From Branchinecta lynchi (lineage: Eukaryota > Arthropoda > Branchiopoda > Anostraca > Branchinectidae): 64,000 nt of DNA. Made by a program: the position numbers and the translations under genes. The DNA lies in contig JAKZAP010000016.1 of NCBI GenBank assembly GCA_023053575.1, forward strand, positions 16,944,030-17,008,029, in the 5' to 3' direction. The notes under the pieces are model-generated. The model ran no database searches, had not been told where the DNA came from, and saw only the letters and a list, made by a program, of their open reading frames with translations. This document shows positions 32,636-43,290 of the stretch, piece after piece (the stretch's first letter is position 1; each line of letters opens with the position of its first letter).

Positions 32636-32935
32636 TGATATAGTACGAAAAAGTAGCATGTAGTACTAATGATGCTACTACATGCTTCTACTTCAAGGCT
32701 ACCATGCTACTGCATACCGTGTTATACTAGTACACATATACACTAGTACCGTGTTATACTAGTGTATATGCTACTATTAGCAAGACTGGGTGCTATTATG
32801 GCAAGACAGGATGCTACTGAATACTACTACATAAGACTAGACCAGTCTTTGCTATTACATAGTTTTCGTACTACTACCATACTATTACGCAGGCTAAAAA
32901 AAAATTCATCAGGATATACAATGCGGATCACCATC
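32636..32935 (+). repeat. Dispersed repeat rich in GCTACT (copy 1)
   Basis: Shares GCTACTACATGCTTCTACTT, CTGCATACCGTGTTATACTA, ATGCTACTATTAGCAAGACT and ACGCAGGCTA with 35451-35930 and 39628-39845; a fragment of the left end is at 37030-37085 (AAATAGTAGTATGAAGTTGT). Contains near-palindromes around TACTAGTACACATATACACT. No coding potential. Confidence 0.65.
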
Positions 32936-33114
32936 ATCATACTAAACGTTTGTTCGGACTCTTGACTTGGTCGGGCTTTAAGATTTTCGAGTCCAAGTCC
33001 TGCTCCACAAGTGATGAGACGGAGACGTTTCATTATTGGTGAAAAGGCGTCTCAAAACAGCCTTGAGACGAGTCTAGTTGGTCCACGAGCTCTGACACAA
33101 GGCGTAAGTTAGAC

Positions 33115-33735
33115 CAAGAACAAATAAGGTGAGTGTTTAGAAGACTTGAATCAAGCGGAGTAGTTTTTTTTTGCGATTCTGATTTGCCGGGGATGGAGCC
33201 TACCCAGGGTCTGTCTCGACCATGGAGTAATTATTGGGCTGGTTCTTCTGATCGCGGTTCTTCGTGTCAAGAAAGTGCGTGGAATTCAAAATAAACGAAA
33301 AGAGGTAAACATTTTAAAATTCTCCTTCCAACAAATCGCAGCTACTACTAGTTTGAAGAAACGAGACGAGGAGCTACTGTATGTTGAGATAATACAAGTC
33401 GTGCATTCTTACATTCAAAGAAAAACTGCGAAAGTAAAGGAAAAAAGAGACCGACCACAATTTGGACCCCACCACCAATAAGTTTAAAGAAGGAAGGGAC
33501 ATAGGCTACTTCTAAATGTTTTTACCCTAAATTTCGAAAGTCAGTTGGAATATCAGTCCCATCAGAAACGAGAAGAACGATTTAACTTTTTTTTCGGTTG
33601 GTCATACAAAAATATTCATTAAATTTCTGAGGCAGATTCAAGTTGTTATCAGAAATGGCATCGTTTTTAATTACCTCTTACAATTCCTAATTACAACAAT
33701 CAATATTTAAAATTAGGAAATACTTCAGAGCTAAC
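33115..33735 (+). repeat. Copy 2 of the ~650-bp dispersed repeat
   Basis: Direct match to 7712-8390 with similar limits, ending at AAAATTAGGAAATACTTCA. Here it is not surrounded by the palindromic satellite, which shows that the repeat is an independent unit. Confidence 0.7.
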
Positions 33736-34040
33736 TTTTTTGGGGAACTAAACGAGGAAAAGCTATGCAATAAACTTTGTGTATAGACGACAACTTAAAA
33801 ACAAAACATAATATCTCTCTGATTACATTTTGCCAGCTAAATGCCTTAAATTTTCCAAGCTTAATACTCTTGATGACTATCTCTCCCTGCCCATGCAGAA
33901 TCTCCGGGTACCTGCGGAAGAAACGAAGAAACGGCGTCAAAGCTGCGCTGAGTCAGGATTTGAGTCATTGAGTTTGAGTCGTTACGGACACATTTGCTTC
34001 TTCTTCCTGAGAATCACTGGCGTGTTCTAGACTTAGTCAT
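33736..34040. other. No gene recognised
   Basis: Unassigned. A short inverted pair (TTTCCTCGTTT-like) is not convincing. Confidence 0.3.
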
Positions 34041-34043
34041 ATA

Positions 34044-34384
34044 GAGCGTGTTCCACCCTTGTAACAATAGTTACTATTAGTTACTATTTCCGTTCCATCC
34101 TCACGAAAAGTTACTACGCTGACCGTTCCAACCTCGTCGGAATAGTAACTAATAGTTAACTAATAACTAAGTAACTAATAGTAACTAATAGTTACTATTT
34201 GCTTACCATGCTCGGGAGCGTGGTAAGCGTAGTAACTACGCATCTCTGGAACGTGATTGGTCGGATTCGCCCCTGGCGTGAGATCCTGCTGGAAAATAAA
34301 AAAATCGTTCCAGCCTTGACGGCAAAAAGCCAGAATTCGTGACGTCATGCGTAGTAACTACGGTAAGTAGGATGGAACACGCTC
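34044..34384. mobile_element. MITE, 341 bp, TIR GAGCGTGTTCCA
   Basis: GAGCGTGTTCCA at 34044 is inverted as TGGAACACGCTC ending at 34384; ATA on both sides (34041-34043, 34385-34387) may be a 3-bp TSD. The interior is packed with TAGTTACTATT and GTAGTAACTACG palindromes. Superfamily unassigned. Confidence 0.7.
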
Positions 34385-34711
34385 ATAGAGTATACCCATT
34401 CCAGAAGTGATTCTTTACAGACCCGAGACAACTAAAATAAAATTGCTAAAGTTCACACCGGTCGTATTGAATCTGAACTAAATGCATGCGTTTCGGTCTC
34501 TGCCTGAACTTTGCAGTTGCTTACTTGCTTCCTGACTCATAAAATGCCACATTCCCTTGGTCTTCGTTGCCCTTGTGAAAAGTCCTGGTCAATAAGCTTC
34601 TTATTAAAAATCATAAACGAGACTGAAAATTCGTTTCTATAATGCCGCGGAAATCAGCAGCGTTTGAACTACCCACCTTTTCTGACTGCTTCGTCACTTT
34701 TGGTCTAGAAG

Positions 34712-35116
34712 TAGTGTTGGGCGATATTCGAGACGATAGTGGAAATATCGATAATATTGAAAAAAATCGATATTTCGATGTTAACTTTTCAAATACCGAT
34801 ATTTTCGATAAGGATGTGCAACAGCTGTATCATTCGGGATTTTCAGAATAAGAGAACAAATAGGGATTTCAGACTTGATTTCGATTGGGGAGATACAGAC
34901 TGGGGAGGAAAAGCGTGGAAATGCACTATTTTTTAATGGGAATGTTTGATTTCGTGTTTTAGTTCAGTTTTTGTCTTGTTAATTTTTTTGTCCATGAAAA
35001 ACAAAGCAGTGTAAACAGTCTCAAATATCGGTTTACGATAATCAAAGTATCGATAATCGGATCTGAAAATATCGACTTATCGATATTTCGTTATTCCTAA
35101 ATATCGCCCAACACTA
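34712..35116. mobile_element. hAT-type MITE, 405 bp, perfect TIR and 8-bp TSD
   Basis: TAGTGTTGGGCGATATT at 34712 and its exact inverse at the right end (17 bp); TCTAGAAG flanks both sides (34704-34711, 35117-35124). The interior has many ATCGATA palindromes (AAATATCGATAATATTG, CGATATTTCG). Non-coding. Confidence 0.9.
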
Positions 35117-35450
35117 TCTAGAAGTAACAATTAATAATGTAAGAGGCCAGGCGCGAAGCTCCACCCAGGCTCCAGGCCCGGTAAATCAGAATGGCAAAAA
35201 AACTACTTAGTCTCCTGACATCGAGGTTACGCGAGTTCTCAATTCTCCCCTCATTTATTCTTGGTGAGACGGCTTCTTGCATTGCTAATCAGGAGGCGGT
35301 TTTATAATGGGCTAGATGAATAATAAACTAAGCTAAGTGGTAACCCAGTTGAAATATAGCTGAGAAAAACTAGTAATCCCCAGTAACAGCGAATAAGCAG
35401 CTTTAGTAAAACTGAGCTCGACGAAGTCTTTAAAAAATCTTTTCAGCGCT

Positions 35451-35930
35451 ATGCTATCTTCCCAAATGCTACTACATGCTTCTACTTCAAGGCTACCGTG
35501 TTACTGCATACCGGTCAACCACAAACCCCTGATTTTTGGATACCCTATGCCAAATGCCGGATATGTCCAGCGTTTGGCATACCCTATGCCTAACGCTGGA
35601 TACACTATGCCAGGTGCTGGATACTGTAACCCAGTAAAATATTGATGATTTGAGTGAAGCTAAAAAATCAACCAATCAGAACTTCTTTCTATTGAGGTAG
35701 GTCAGGGTTAGGTTACCAACAGGTATCCAGCGTTTGGCATAGGGTATCCAGCGTTAGGCATAGGCTATGCTAAATGCTAGATATACTCAGCGTTTGGCAT
35801 AGGGTATCCAAAAATCAGGGATTTGTGGTAGACTGCTGCATACCGTGTTATACTAGTACACATATACACTAGTACCGTGATATACTAGTATATATGCTAC
35901 TATTAGCAAGACTGGATGCTATTATGTTTA
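35451..35930 (+). repeat. GCTACT-rich repeat (copy 2), split by a MITE
   Basis: Homologous to 32636-32935; interrupted between CTGCATACCG and its duplicate by the element at 35514-35835. Confidence 0.65.
35514..35835. mobile_element. TIR element, ~322 bp, 10-bp TSD
   Basis: Left end GTCAACCACAAACCCCTGAT and on, right end the inverse with few mismatches (ATCAGGGATTTGTGGTAGAC), TIRs ~44 bp. CTGCATACCG occurs at 35504-35513 and 35836-35845. The right end carries two extra bases (TG) before the duplicate. TSD length points to a Mutator-like element. The interior repeats GGCATAGGGTATCCAGCGTT and relatives on both strands. Confidence 0.75.
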
Positions 35931-35935
35931 TTTTA

Positions 35936-36508
35936 CAAATCATAAGAAATTCCCTGACTTTGTTTGAAAACTGGTGTCAATAGGAACTTGTCAATAGATT
36001 CCAAGGTTATAAAGCTCAGGATAAAGCTTAGGATACCTTTAGGCTACGTTTACACGGAGGGTATTTACCCCTACTCCGCGGGTATCCCCCGCAACAGCAA
36101 CAAATCCCCGGGTATTTTAGACTTCAATTTCGTGAATTTTTTAGCCGGGGATTTGTTTGTAGAAGGGTATTTTACGACGTCAGCAACAACAAAATTGGAT
36201 TTCGAGCAGTAAATTTGATCATGTCCACATAAGAAGTGATCCAAATGGAGACATGTTGGTGTCCATTTTAAAAAGATATTCTGAGCTTTATAACCTTGGA
36301 ATCTATTGACAAATGAAAGTACTCTCCCTTGAAAAATACCCGGGAACCGTGTGAACACTTTACCCTCTCGTCTCCGGGGAAAAATACCCGCTATGTAAAT
36401 GATCCTTTAGCGACATTTTCTCGATTGGTGACAAAAAGGGAAATTGAAATTAAAGTCAAATTTTACCAGTTTTCAAACAAAGTCAGGGAATTTCTTATGA
36501 TTTGGTAA
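35936..36508. repeat. Foldback region with three inverted-repeat pairs
   Basis: Outer pair: AAATCATAAGAAATTCCCTG at 35937 and CAGGGAATTTCTTATGATTT at 36484, ~40 bp, near-perfect. Second pair: TCAATAGATTCCAAGGTTAT near 35990 and ATAACCTTGGAATCTATTGA near 36290. Third, weaker pair: TTTACACGGAGGGTATTTAC near 36048 and AAAAATACCCGCTATGTAAA near 36380. Pairs two and three cross rather than nest. No coding sense. Confidence 0.6.
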
Positions 36509-36561
36509 CATAAACATAAGAAGAACAACATAGTCGGAATTAAAACAGGAACATGAGTTAC

Positions 36562-36735
36562 CGTTAGAGTCATCTCGAACAAGCACAGACCAGGAAGCTG
36601 CCGGTCACAGTTCGTTGTCCCCACCACAGGCTTCAAGTAGTTTGATGTATCCATAAAGAGGCATTGAGATGAGTCGATGGAATACCCATAGTTGGAACCT
36701 CTGTCTGTAGTGAGAGCTAAAAACAATTGTTTGGA
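36562..36735 (-). CDS. Exon: C-terminal half of a C-type lectin-like domain
   Basis: 58 codons in phase 0/0 between an acceptor (GTTCGTCTTTCAG) and a donor (ACG|GTAACT). It reads KQLFLALTTD, YGYSIDSSQCLFMDT and GTTNCDRQLPGLCLFE, the two-cysteine ending typical of C-type lectin-like domains. Both ends fit the phase of the 18507-20153 exon downstream. The first half of the fold would come from 50898-51123, but that exon ends in phase 1, so a small unfound exon must lie between. No calcium-binding EPN/QPD or WND motif is seen, so sugar binding is not implied. Confidence 0.6.
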
Positions 36736-36799
36736 CTGAAAGACGAACATACGAAGTAGTACACAACATAGAAGGACTGGTTAAATTTTTGGAACATAA

Positions 36800-37490
36800 C
36801 AACTATACCATACCTGCCTGTTGGTGAGTCCTAAAAGCAATTAGCGATCAGATTCTTGTTCCTGATTCCCAATGCTTTTTTTTGTAAGTTCAAAGCACAA
36901 CTGCTATTAGAAATTAATCATGATACAATGGTTTAGTCATTATTGTTTTTATGGCGATCGTAATCTATGTCCGTCTGACGGTCTGTCTGTTGGTCAGCCG
37001 ATCCAGGTACTGCTAATCTGGGCACTTCCCGATGAAAAATTTGTCTCAAAATAGTAGTATGAAGTTGTACGAAAAAGTACCATGCAGTCCGAACTGATTT
37101 TTTTTTTTTTTTCAATTTTTGTATTTGAACCCTTCAAAACTGGAAAGTAGTGTATAAAAAGGAACAACAACACGTCACTCAAACTCACACACACTTACCT
37201 ACTAATAAACAGCTGACCGTTAAAGATAAATTAGCCTACTAAATCTACAACGAAATACAATGGAAATTCAATCTGTACAAGCTGTCAGCAGCTTTTGTTC
37301 TTCATTCAGTTTCGTTCTGTCGCGACCATAGTTTTTCCTGAACATACATACGCTATTTAAGATTCCAACTGGCCAAGTGCTAACAAGCTCTTCACCTCCT
37401 ATGTACAAACTCGGCGCGACAGTAAGCTTTCGGGGGTAAGGTGTTTTTCATGTCACCGTGGAAAAAGACGAAAAATTTCTTCGTCTCAAG
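36800..37490. other. Intron sequence with repeat scraps
   Basis: Includes an inverted scrap of (ACGG)n type (36969-37000) and the left-end fragment of the GCTACT-rich family (37030-37085). No exon recognised. Confidence 0.4.
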
Positions 37491-38163
37491 GTTCAAGGTT
37501 CAAGGTTTAATTTACAGTTCTGTATAAAATCAAAATAAGTAGGGTCAAGCCGGGGACACAATGTCGATTGACAAAAACCCGGTACAATATATAACAAACA
37601 TATTTTACTTATAACTAATTACATAAATAAATGTTAATAATTCCATGACTCATCACCAGACGGGAACCCGCCCCACAAACCCACCGACACTCGGCAAGAT
37701 CAACCCGAAATCCCCCCCCCCCCAAAAAAAAAATACCCAATGCGCAAGCGAGGGTTACCGATGGCCGACAACTAATATGGACCCCAACCAAAACATATCA
37801 ACAACAAACAAATAAAAGTTTACTTTAATCTTTTTTTTATCGATGATTCTTGAATTTATTTATAAGTATAGAATGAAGTTCCTTTTTTATATTTGGAAGA
37901 GATTTACTGATATCAATATATTGTAAATAAAGATGCCATGAACCTGTGATTGAAAAATATGGTGAGAACCGCGATCTCTCAGTGGTTAATTTAAGGTGCT
38001 GCGTTTTCCATTTATGACGGGTTTCATAAGAATGGTCAGGTTGCTCAGGCAAAAAATTACTCGAACGAAAGTACGAAGGTAGTTCCGACCGGTCATATTT
38101 TACCTTATATAAAAAAGAATGGAGAGTGAATAATTCTGAAACAGGCAAAATATTGGTTAACAA
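37490..38163 (-). pseudogene. 3' part of the LINE: ORF2 C-terminus and 3' UTR with CCTTGAA tail
   Basis: Bases 38163-37837 encode ~108 residues in a frame shifted from the RT core: LFTLHSFLYKVKYD, RSSNFLPEQPDHSYETRHK and FSITGSWHLYLQY, the usual LINE C-terminal pattern ending in N-T-R/S-H and W-x-x-L. The element then runs to a tail of CCTTGAACCTTGAACCTTGA on the minus strand near 37490-37507. A C/A tract lies at 37700-37740. Confidence 0.7.
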
Positions 38164-38188
38164 ATATAGAGTTTCAGTTTTAGTTTTG

Positions 38189-39631
38189 TTAGGATAAGAA
38201 GAAGGGGATGGTAAATATTTTTGTAAAATTGGAAGAGCCCGGTTTTGAAGAGTCTATTGGTTTCACATGATATTTGAATGTTGCCAAATAAATCAAGGGA
38301 CAATACGTAAGATGGGAGTGTATCAAAGCAAAATAAATCAGGCGTAGAATTTCATACGGGAAAAAATGCTGAAACCTCCGCATTATACCAACTCCTTGTG
38401 CAACTTTAACCCGTGATCTATTACAATGTTCTTTATAAGATAGATTTTCGTCAATAATTATACCAAGATACCGGAGTGAAGTTACCCTTCGAATTTGAAT
38501 ATTTGTAGCCTGATCATTTATTGTCGAAACTTCTTTTGCTTTGTGTCCAATTCTACTATAAATGATAGATTTCGTTTTGGCGGCATTTAATGACAAACGA
38601 TTAGCTTTTAGCCATACAATCAATTGGGAAAACACGATTTGCAGCTTCTCTTTGACATCCTCTTCCGACTGTCCTGCAAGTGTTGATCCGGTATCATCGG
38701 CGAAAAGGACATTCAGACTGTTGTTTTCTGTCGCTGATGAAAGGTCATTTATGTATATTAGGAAGAGCAGTGGTCCCAGAATTGAACCCTGAGGGACACC
38801 AATATTTGACAATAAGCATGGATCCGAAACTGTCTTATTAATAGTTGTTACTTGGGATCGACCTGTTAGGTAAGATGCGATAAAATCGTGCGCTGGTCCT
38901 CGTATCCCACCATGGCTTAATTTATATAACAATATTTCGTGACAAATCGTGTCGAATGCCTTCTCAAGGTCCAAAAAGATACTCGCCGGAATCAATTTTT
39001 TATCAAGACATTCGTGAATAAATTGGATCATAGTCAGGATGGCATCTTGCGTACTATGTCCCTTTCTAAACCCAAACTGATTTTTTGAAAAATAATCCTT
39101 CGACGTAAGGAAATTATACACTCGATTATAAAAATATCGCTCCATTAATTTAGAAAAACCCGAAAGGATAGATATTGGTCTATAATTCGTGCAGTTACTC
39201 CGGTCATCACTTTTCTACAGTGGTAACACCTTTGCTTTCTTAAATGAATCCGGAAAAGTTCCCGATCTAAATGACAGATTTATTAAATGACACATTACTT
39301 TATTAATACTCGGTAAAATGGCTTTCACAATATTCGTCGACGATTCATCAATCCCCGGGGAATTTCCACTCTTTAAAAGCTTACCAATATTAGCAAGCTC
39401 TTCCTCTGTAACCGGTGTTAAAAACATGGACTTTTCAGAAGGCTTTCCGAGGTATGTGCGATAATCACATTGACCATGTGGCATATTATGTTGGAGCTTG
39501 CAGGCTACCGACTGTCCAATTGACGCGAAATGTGAGTTCATGTAGTTAGCTATTTCTAGCTCCCTTTCAATTGTATTACCATGAGCGTCCTTTATTTCGG
39601 ATGGTGTAGAAGATGTTCGCGATCGATTCAA
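38189..39631 (-). pseudogene. LINE reverse transcriptase (CR1/Jockey-like), one in-frame stop
   Basis: One frame from 39631 to 38189 broken only by TAG at 39217-39215. Upstream of the stop: GIDESSTNIVKAILPSI and FPDSFKKAKVLPL. After it: NYRPISIL, QFGFRKGHSTQDAIL, IFLDLEKAFDT (Asp, motif A), GVPQGSILGPLLFLIYINDL (motif B) and VLFADDT (catalytic FADD). A 1-nt-type frameshift near 38190 moves the C-terminus to another frame. The 5' side is cut at ~39631 by the GCTACT-rich repeat, so endonuclease and ORF1 are absent. All catalytic aspartates remain, but this is a dead copy. Confidence 0.85.
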
Positions 39632-39845
39632 GAATGCTATTACATGCTTCTACGTCAAGGCTTCCTTGTTACTGCATTCTACTGCATGCTACTAATAACA
39701 AGACTGGATGCTACTGGATACTACTGCTCCAGATTAGCCCAGTCTTACACACATTCGATGATAGTATTCTACATATCACTACATTCAACTTACAACTATC
39801 ATACAAATACGCAGGCTACAAATTTTTCATTGGGTTCCACATTAG
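39628..39845 (+). repeat. GCTACT-rich repeat (copy 3)
   Basis: GCTATTACATGCTTCTACGT to ATACGCAGGCTACAAATTTT; follows the broken end of the LINE directly. Confidence 0.6.
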
Positions 39846-39884
39846 CTAGGAAAATTTGACTTGGTAGGCATTTCAGGGACTCCA

Positions 39885-41240
39885 CCAGATGGACATGGGA
39901 ATAGTCACTTCACCGATCTGGCCACCTTAGGGGGGGGGGGAAGGGGAATCTGGAATCTTGTGTCGTGGATAACTTTCGAACAGATGATCGGATTTTAATG
40001 AATCTTGTTAATTGACAAAAAGGAAACATGTCTGATATTTCATTTTACATCCGTACCGAATCTAAGAACTGCTGGTAGCTGGGAAGGGGGGACTGGAAAC
40101 CTCTTGAAACGCTTAGAATTGAGGGATAGGGATGGAACTTGTGGAAAGAACAAGCATTTAATCCAGATAAATCATTTAAAGAACCGGACAAGATCCGGGC
40201 ACTGTGAAGAGAGTTGGAGGGGGGGGGGGGGGGGGTACTGGCAATCCGATGGTAATGAATTAAGGTATTTCCAGATGCGCTAGGACGATGAAACGTGGCA
40301 AGCGTATTAGAGACCCAATTATACTTACAATAGTCACTTCACCTATCTGACGATCTTGAGGGTAGTGGAGGGAAGGGGAATCTGGAAAATTTTGTCATGC
40401 ATTACTTTCGAACGGATGATTAGATTCGAATAAAACTTGGTAATTGACAGGAGGTCAAGTCGCTGATATTTTCCAAGTCCGGACCGAATCTGACAACTTT
40501 TGTGGGAGATAGGGGGGGTGGGGGTGACTGAAAATCTCGTGACAGATTGGACTCCAGGAACTATGGGGGAAGTTGGAGTGGGGTCCTGAATATCCGGTGA
40601 TATCGTCTAAAGGAACTTCCAGATGTGGTAGAACGATAAAACTCGGCAGGTAAGTTGCAGACCAGATTTGAATGACTTGTAAATAGTCACTTCACCGATT
40701 TGGCTATCTTGGGGGAGTGTCGGGAAGGAGAATCCAGACACTTGTGTTATAGATTACTTTCGAACATGCAACCTGATTCGAATGAAACTTGGTAATTGAC
40801 AAAAGGACTAGTCTCTGATCTTCCACTTCAAGTCCGGACCGGAACCCACAGTTATGGGGTAGTTGGGTAGAGACCAGAAATCTCGTCCTCATGACATTCT
40901 TAGATTAGAGGGGTCGGGATGGAACTTGCGAGTGTGAACAAGCATATTCCTGGAATCGCCTTGACCGCCTGTTAAAGGTACTTCCAGATGTACTAAAACG
41001 ATGAAACTCGGCAGGAAAACTAGGTACACGGACAGATTGACTTGGAAGTAGTCATTTCAACGATCCGACCATCTTAAGGGAAGGATAGAGAAGGAAATTC
41101 AGAATCTTGTGTCATTCATAATCGCGAGTCGGTGATTTGTTTCTGATTTTCCGATGCATGGTCGGACCATATCCGACATAATATCGAGAAACTGGAGGGG
41201 AGACCGGAAATCTCGTGACAAACTTAGACTGGAGGGGTCG
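39885..41240 (+). repeat. Tandem repeat, ~350-430-bp units, ~3.5 copies
   Basis: AATAGTCACTTCACCGATCT recurs at 39899, 40331, 40680 and (diverged) 41048. Each unit continues with a G-run, GGGGAATCTGGAA, ATAGATTACTTTCGAACRGA, AAACTTGGTAATTGACAAAA and GATGAAACTCGGCA. Poly-G tracts (for example 40218-40235) mark some units. No coding potential. Confidence 0.75.
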
Positions 41241-41819
41241 CGATAAAACTTGTTGGGAAGAACAAGTTTGTAATCTAGATAAATCACTGATAGCACCGAA
41301 TCATATTTGACACTAAAATATTTGACTTTGACTCCATTTTGCGGTTTAAAACATGAGGGGGTAGTAGTTGGAGGGGTACCGGAAATTTTTCCGGAAATGC
41401 TCGATTCCCTAGATGTTCCATTTCTAAGTTCAAACCGTATGCTTTGAGGCTGGGGGAGTTGGAAGTAGGTATTTTGTAATGTACCACAATTCCGTAACAA
41501 GTGACGTATGAACTCGTAGTTCTTGTTAGTAGAATGTTCACATACAAAGGATCCACTCTTGGACTGCCCGTTTTTACGGTTTTTTTTTCTGGAGCCCATA
41601 ACTCGTAAGCCATGCCAGGTATCAAGTTGAAATTTTGTATATTTGTGGCCATTGGGGTCTAGTTCTGCCTTTGAGAGGTCCCAGGTTCCCCAACCACGAG
41701 ATTCAGAGGCAATGGGACACATATTGCCCATTGGGTGGAGTTCAAAACCCGGATCGAACACTGGTAGATATCAACTTGATACTTGGTACAACTGTTGGCA
41801 CTCGGGTCTTGCTTGTTCC
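41241..41819. other. No gene recognised
   Basis: Continues as GGGG- and CC-rich repeat-like sequence; the long minus-strand frame here has no recognisable domain. GAACACTGGTAGATATCAAC lies before the satellite. Confidence 0.35.
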
Positions 41820-43290
41820 AGGACTTGAAAACCAAACCAACTATTTCCGACGGAAAACAACCGAAAACGATCAAAAACAACAGAAAACGATCGTAAACAG
41901 TTGTAAAATTACGATTGGAAACAGTTGTTTTCAATCGTTTACGATTGCGATTTTAGATTCACCGTTTCAGTTAAATGATTTTGATGGTTTACAGCTCAAC
42001 AAAATTCAACTTTCCTATTACCTTTGTTAAAAATCAGGTATTGTTCTAGAACTTGAAAACCAAACCAACTGTTTCCGACTGAAACCAACTGAAAACGATC
42101 GACAACAACTAAAACGATCGTAAAGAGACACAAGTTTTCACGAGACAATTGGCTTTTGACTATTGTCACTATGCAAATCCGCACGAGGTAATCAGAGCAT
42201 TAGACAAATCTTCGAGGGGCAATTATTCATTAGGCAACCCTTCCACGAGACAAGCCGGATTAAGAAAATTAGGATTAAGACAATCAGCTTAGAGTGAGCT
42301 ACCGTAGATATAGTAGAGGGTGCATGTTAGGATAGCAGTCAGTTTTGATTTTGGAAACAGAATGTCAACCCGAATCCAGTTCGAAATGGTCAACACTGCA
42401 AAAGGAGGGACTGCAGTCCATACAAGTGGCTAAAAGTTCATTCTGCTTCCAACATCCTTCAGAAAGCAGCTACTACAGATGCTCTGACAAAGGCTGTGCA
42501 GTACGAGGGAAAGAATGTAATGGCAAGTTTACTCCAACCTCCACGGCTGACCACAGCCACGTGTGTAACCCCGCAGCGATTATCAACGACAAAGTTCTAG
42601 AGTGAGCGAAGAGAAAAATTGACAGTTCGATCAGTATTCCAACAAAGAAGCCCTTCGAGAAGTATCCTCAAATGCCAGCCAAGCTGCTGCAACGCTGTCC
42701 ATGACTCATGAATCGATGAGTTCGTCACTGAACCGTTTATAGAAAGTCTTTATGCCGGATTTGTCTAACGGAAATTTGATTTTAGATTCACTATTTCAGT
42801 TAAACTATTTTGATCGTTTACAACTCAACAAAATTCAACTTCCCAACTACCGTTGCTAAAAATCAGGTAGCCTATTGGAAAACCAAACCAACTGTTTCCG
42901 TTTGAAAAAAAGTGAAAGCGACCGAAAATAACTGAAAACGATCGAAAACAACTGAAAACGATCGTAAACAGTTGTTCAATGACTCTTGAAAAAAAAATCG
43001 TAAGACAGTTGTAAAATTACAGTTGGGATACATCAAAATAATCAACTTCCCTACTACATTTGTTAAAACTCAGGTCTGTATCTCACGACTTGAAAACAAA
43101 ACCAACTGTTTCCGACCGAAAACAATTGAAAGAGATTGGAAACAACTGAAAAAGACTGGAAGCAGTAAAAAACAATTGTTTTGATACGAAAACCATCGTA
43201 AAATTACGATGGGAAACAACTGTTTCCAGTTGTTTAAAGTCGTTAACAATTGTTTCCAGTTGTTAACCATCGTAAACGATTTAAGACATT
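41820..43290 (-). repeat. Palindromic satellite, second locus, interrupted
   Basis: Same monomer as at 5400-7525, reverse-complemented. CTTGAAAACCAAACCAACTG occurs at about 41826 and 42053 (228 bp apart), again at 42885 (variant) and 43089. GAAAACGATCGTAAACAGTT recurs throughout. About 640 bp of foreign sequence (42130-42770) splits the array. Confidence 0.8.
42345..42755 (+). pseudogene. FLYWCH-type zinc-finger fragment (MULE-like transposase N-terminus)
   Basis: About 86 residues: FCFQHPSESSYYRCSDKGC, then GKECNGKFTPTSTADHSHVC. The F/Y-Y-x-C-x5-C and H-x-H spacing matches FLYWCH fingers, common in Mutator-like transposases and host proteins derived from them. The frame closes at 42603-42605; after a shift the text continues with EALREVSSNASQAAATLSM, the region that usually follows the finger. 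No catalytic core follows. The fragment lies entirely inside the palindromic satellite. Confidence 0.5.

Noticed and set aside
36463..36561. Extension of the lectin exon past its donor
   Set aside because: The frame continues into the foldback repeat; the GTAACT donor after the lectin ending is a better limit.
41099..41761. 220-residue minus-strand frame
   Set aside because: Runs from the end of a tandem repeat into unassigned sequence; composition and other open frames suggest noncoding.
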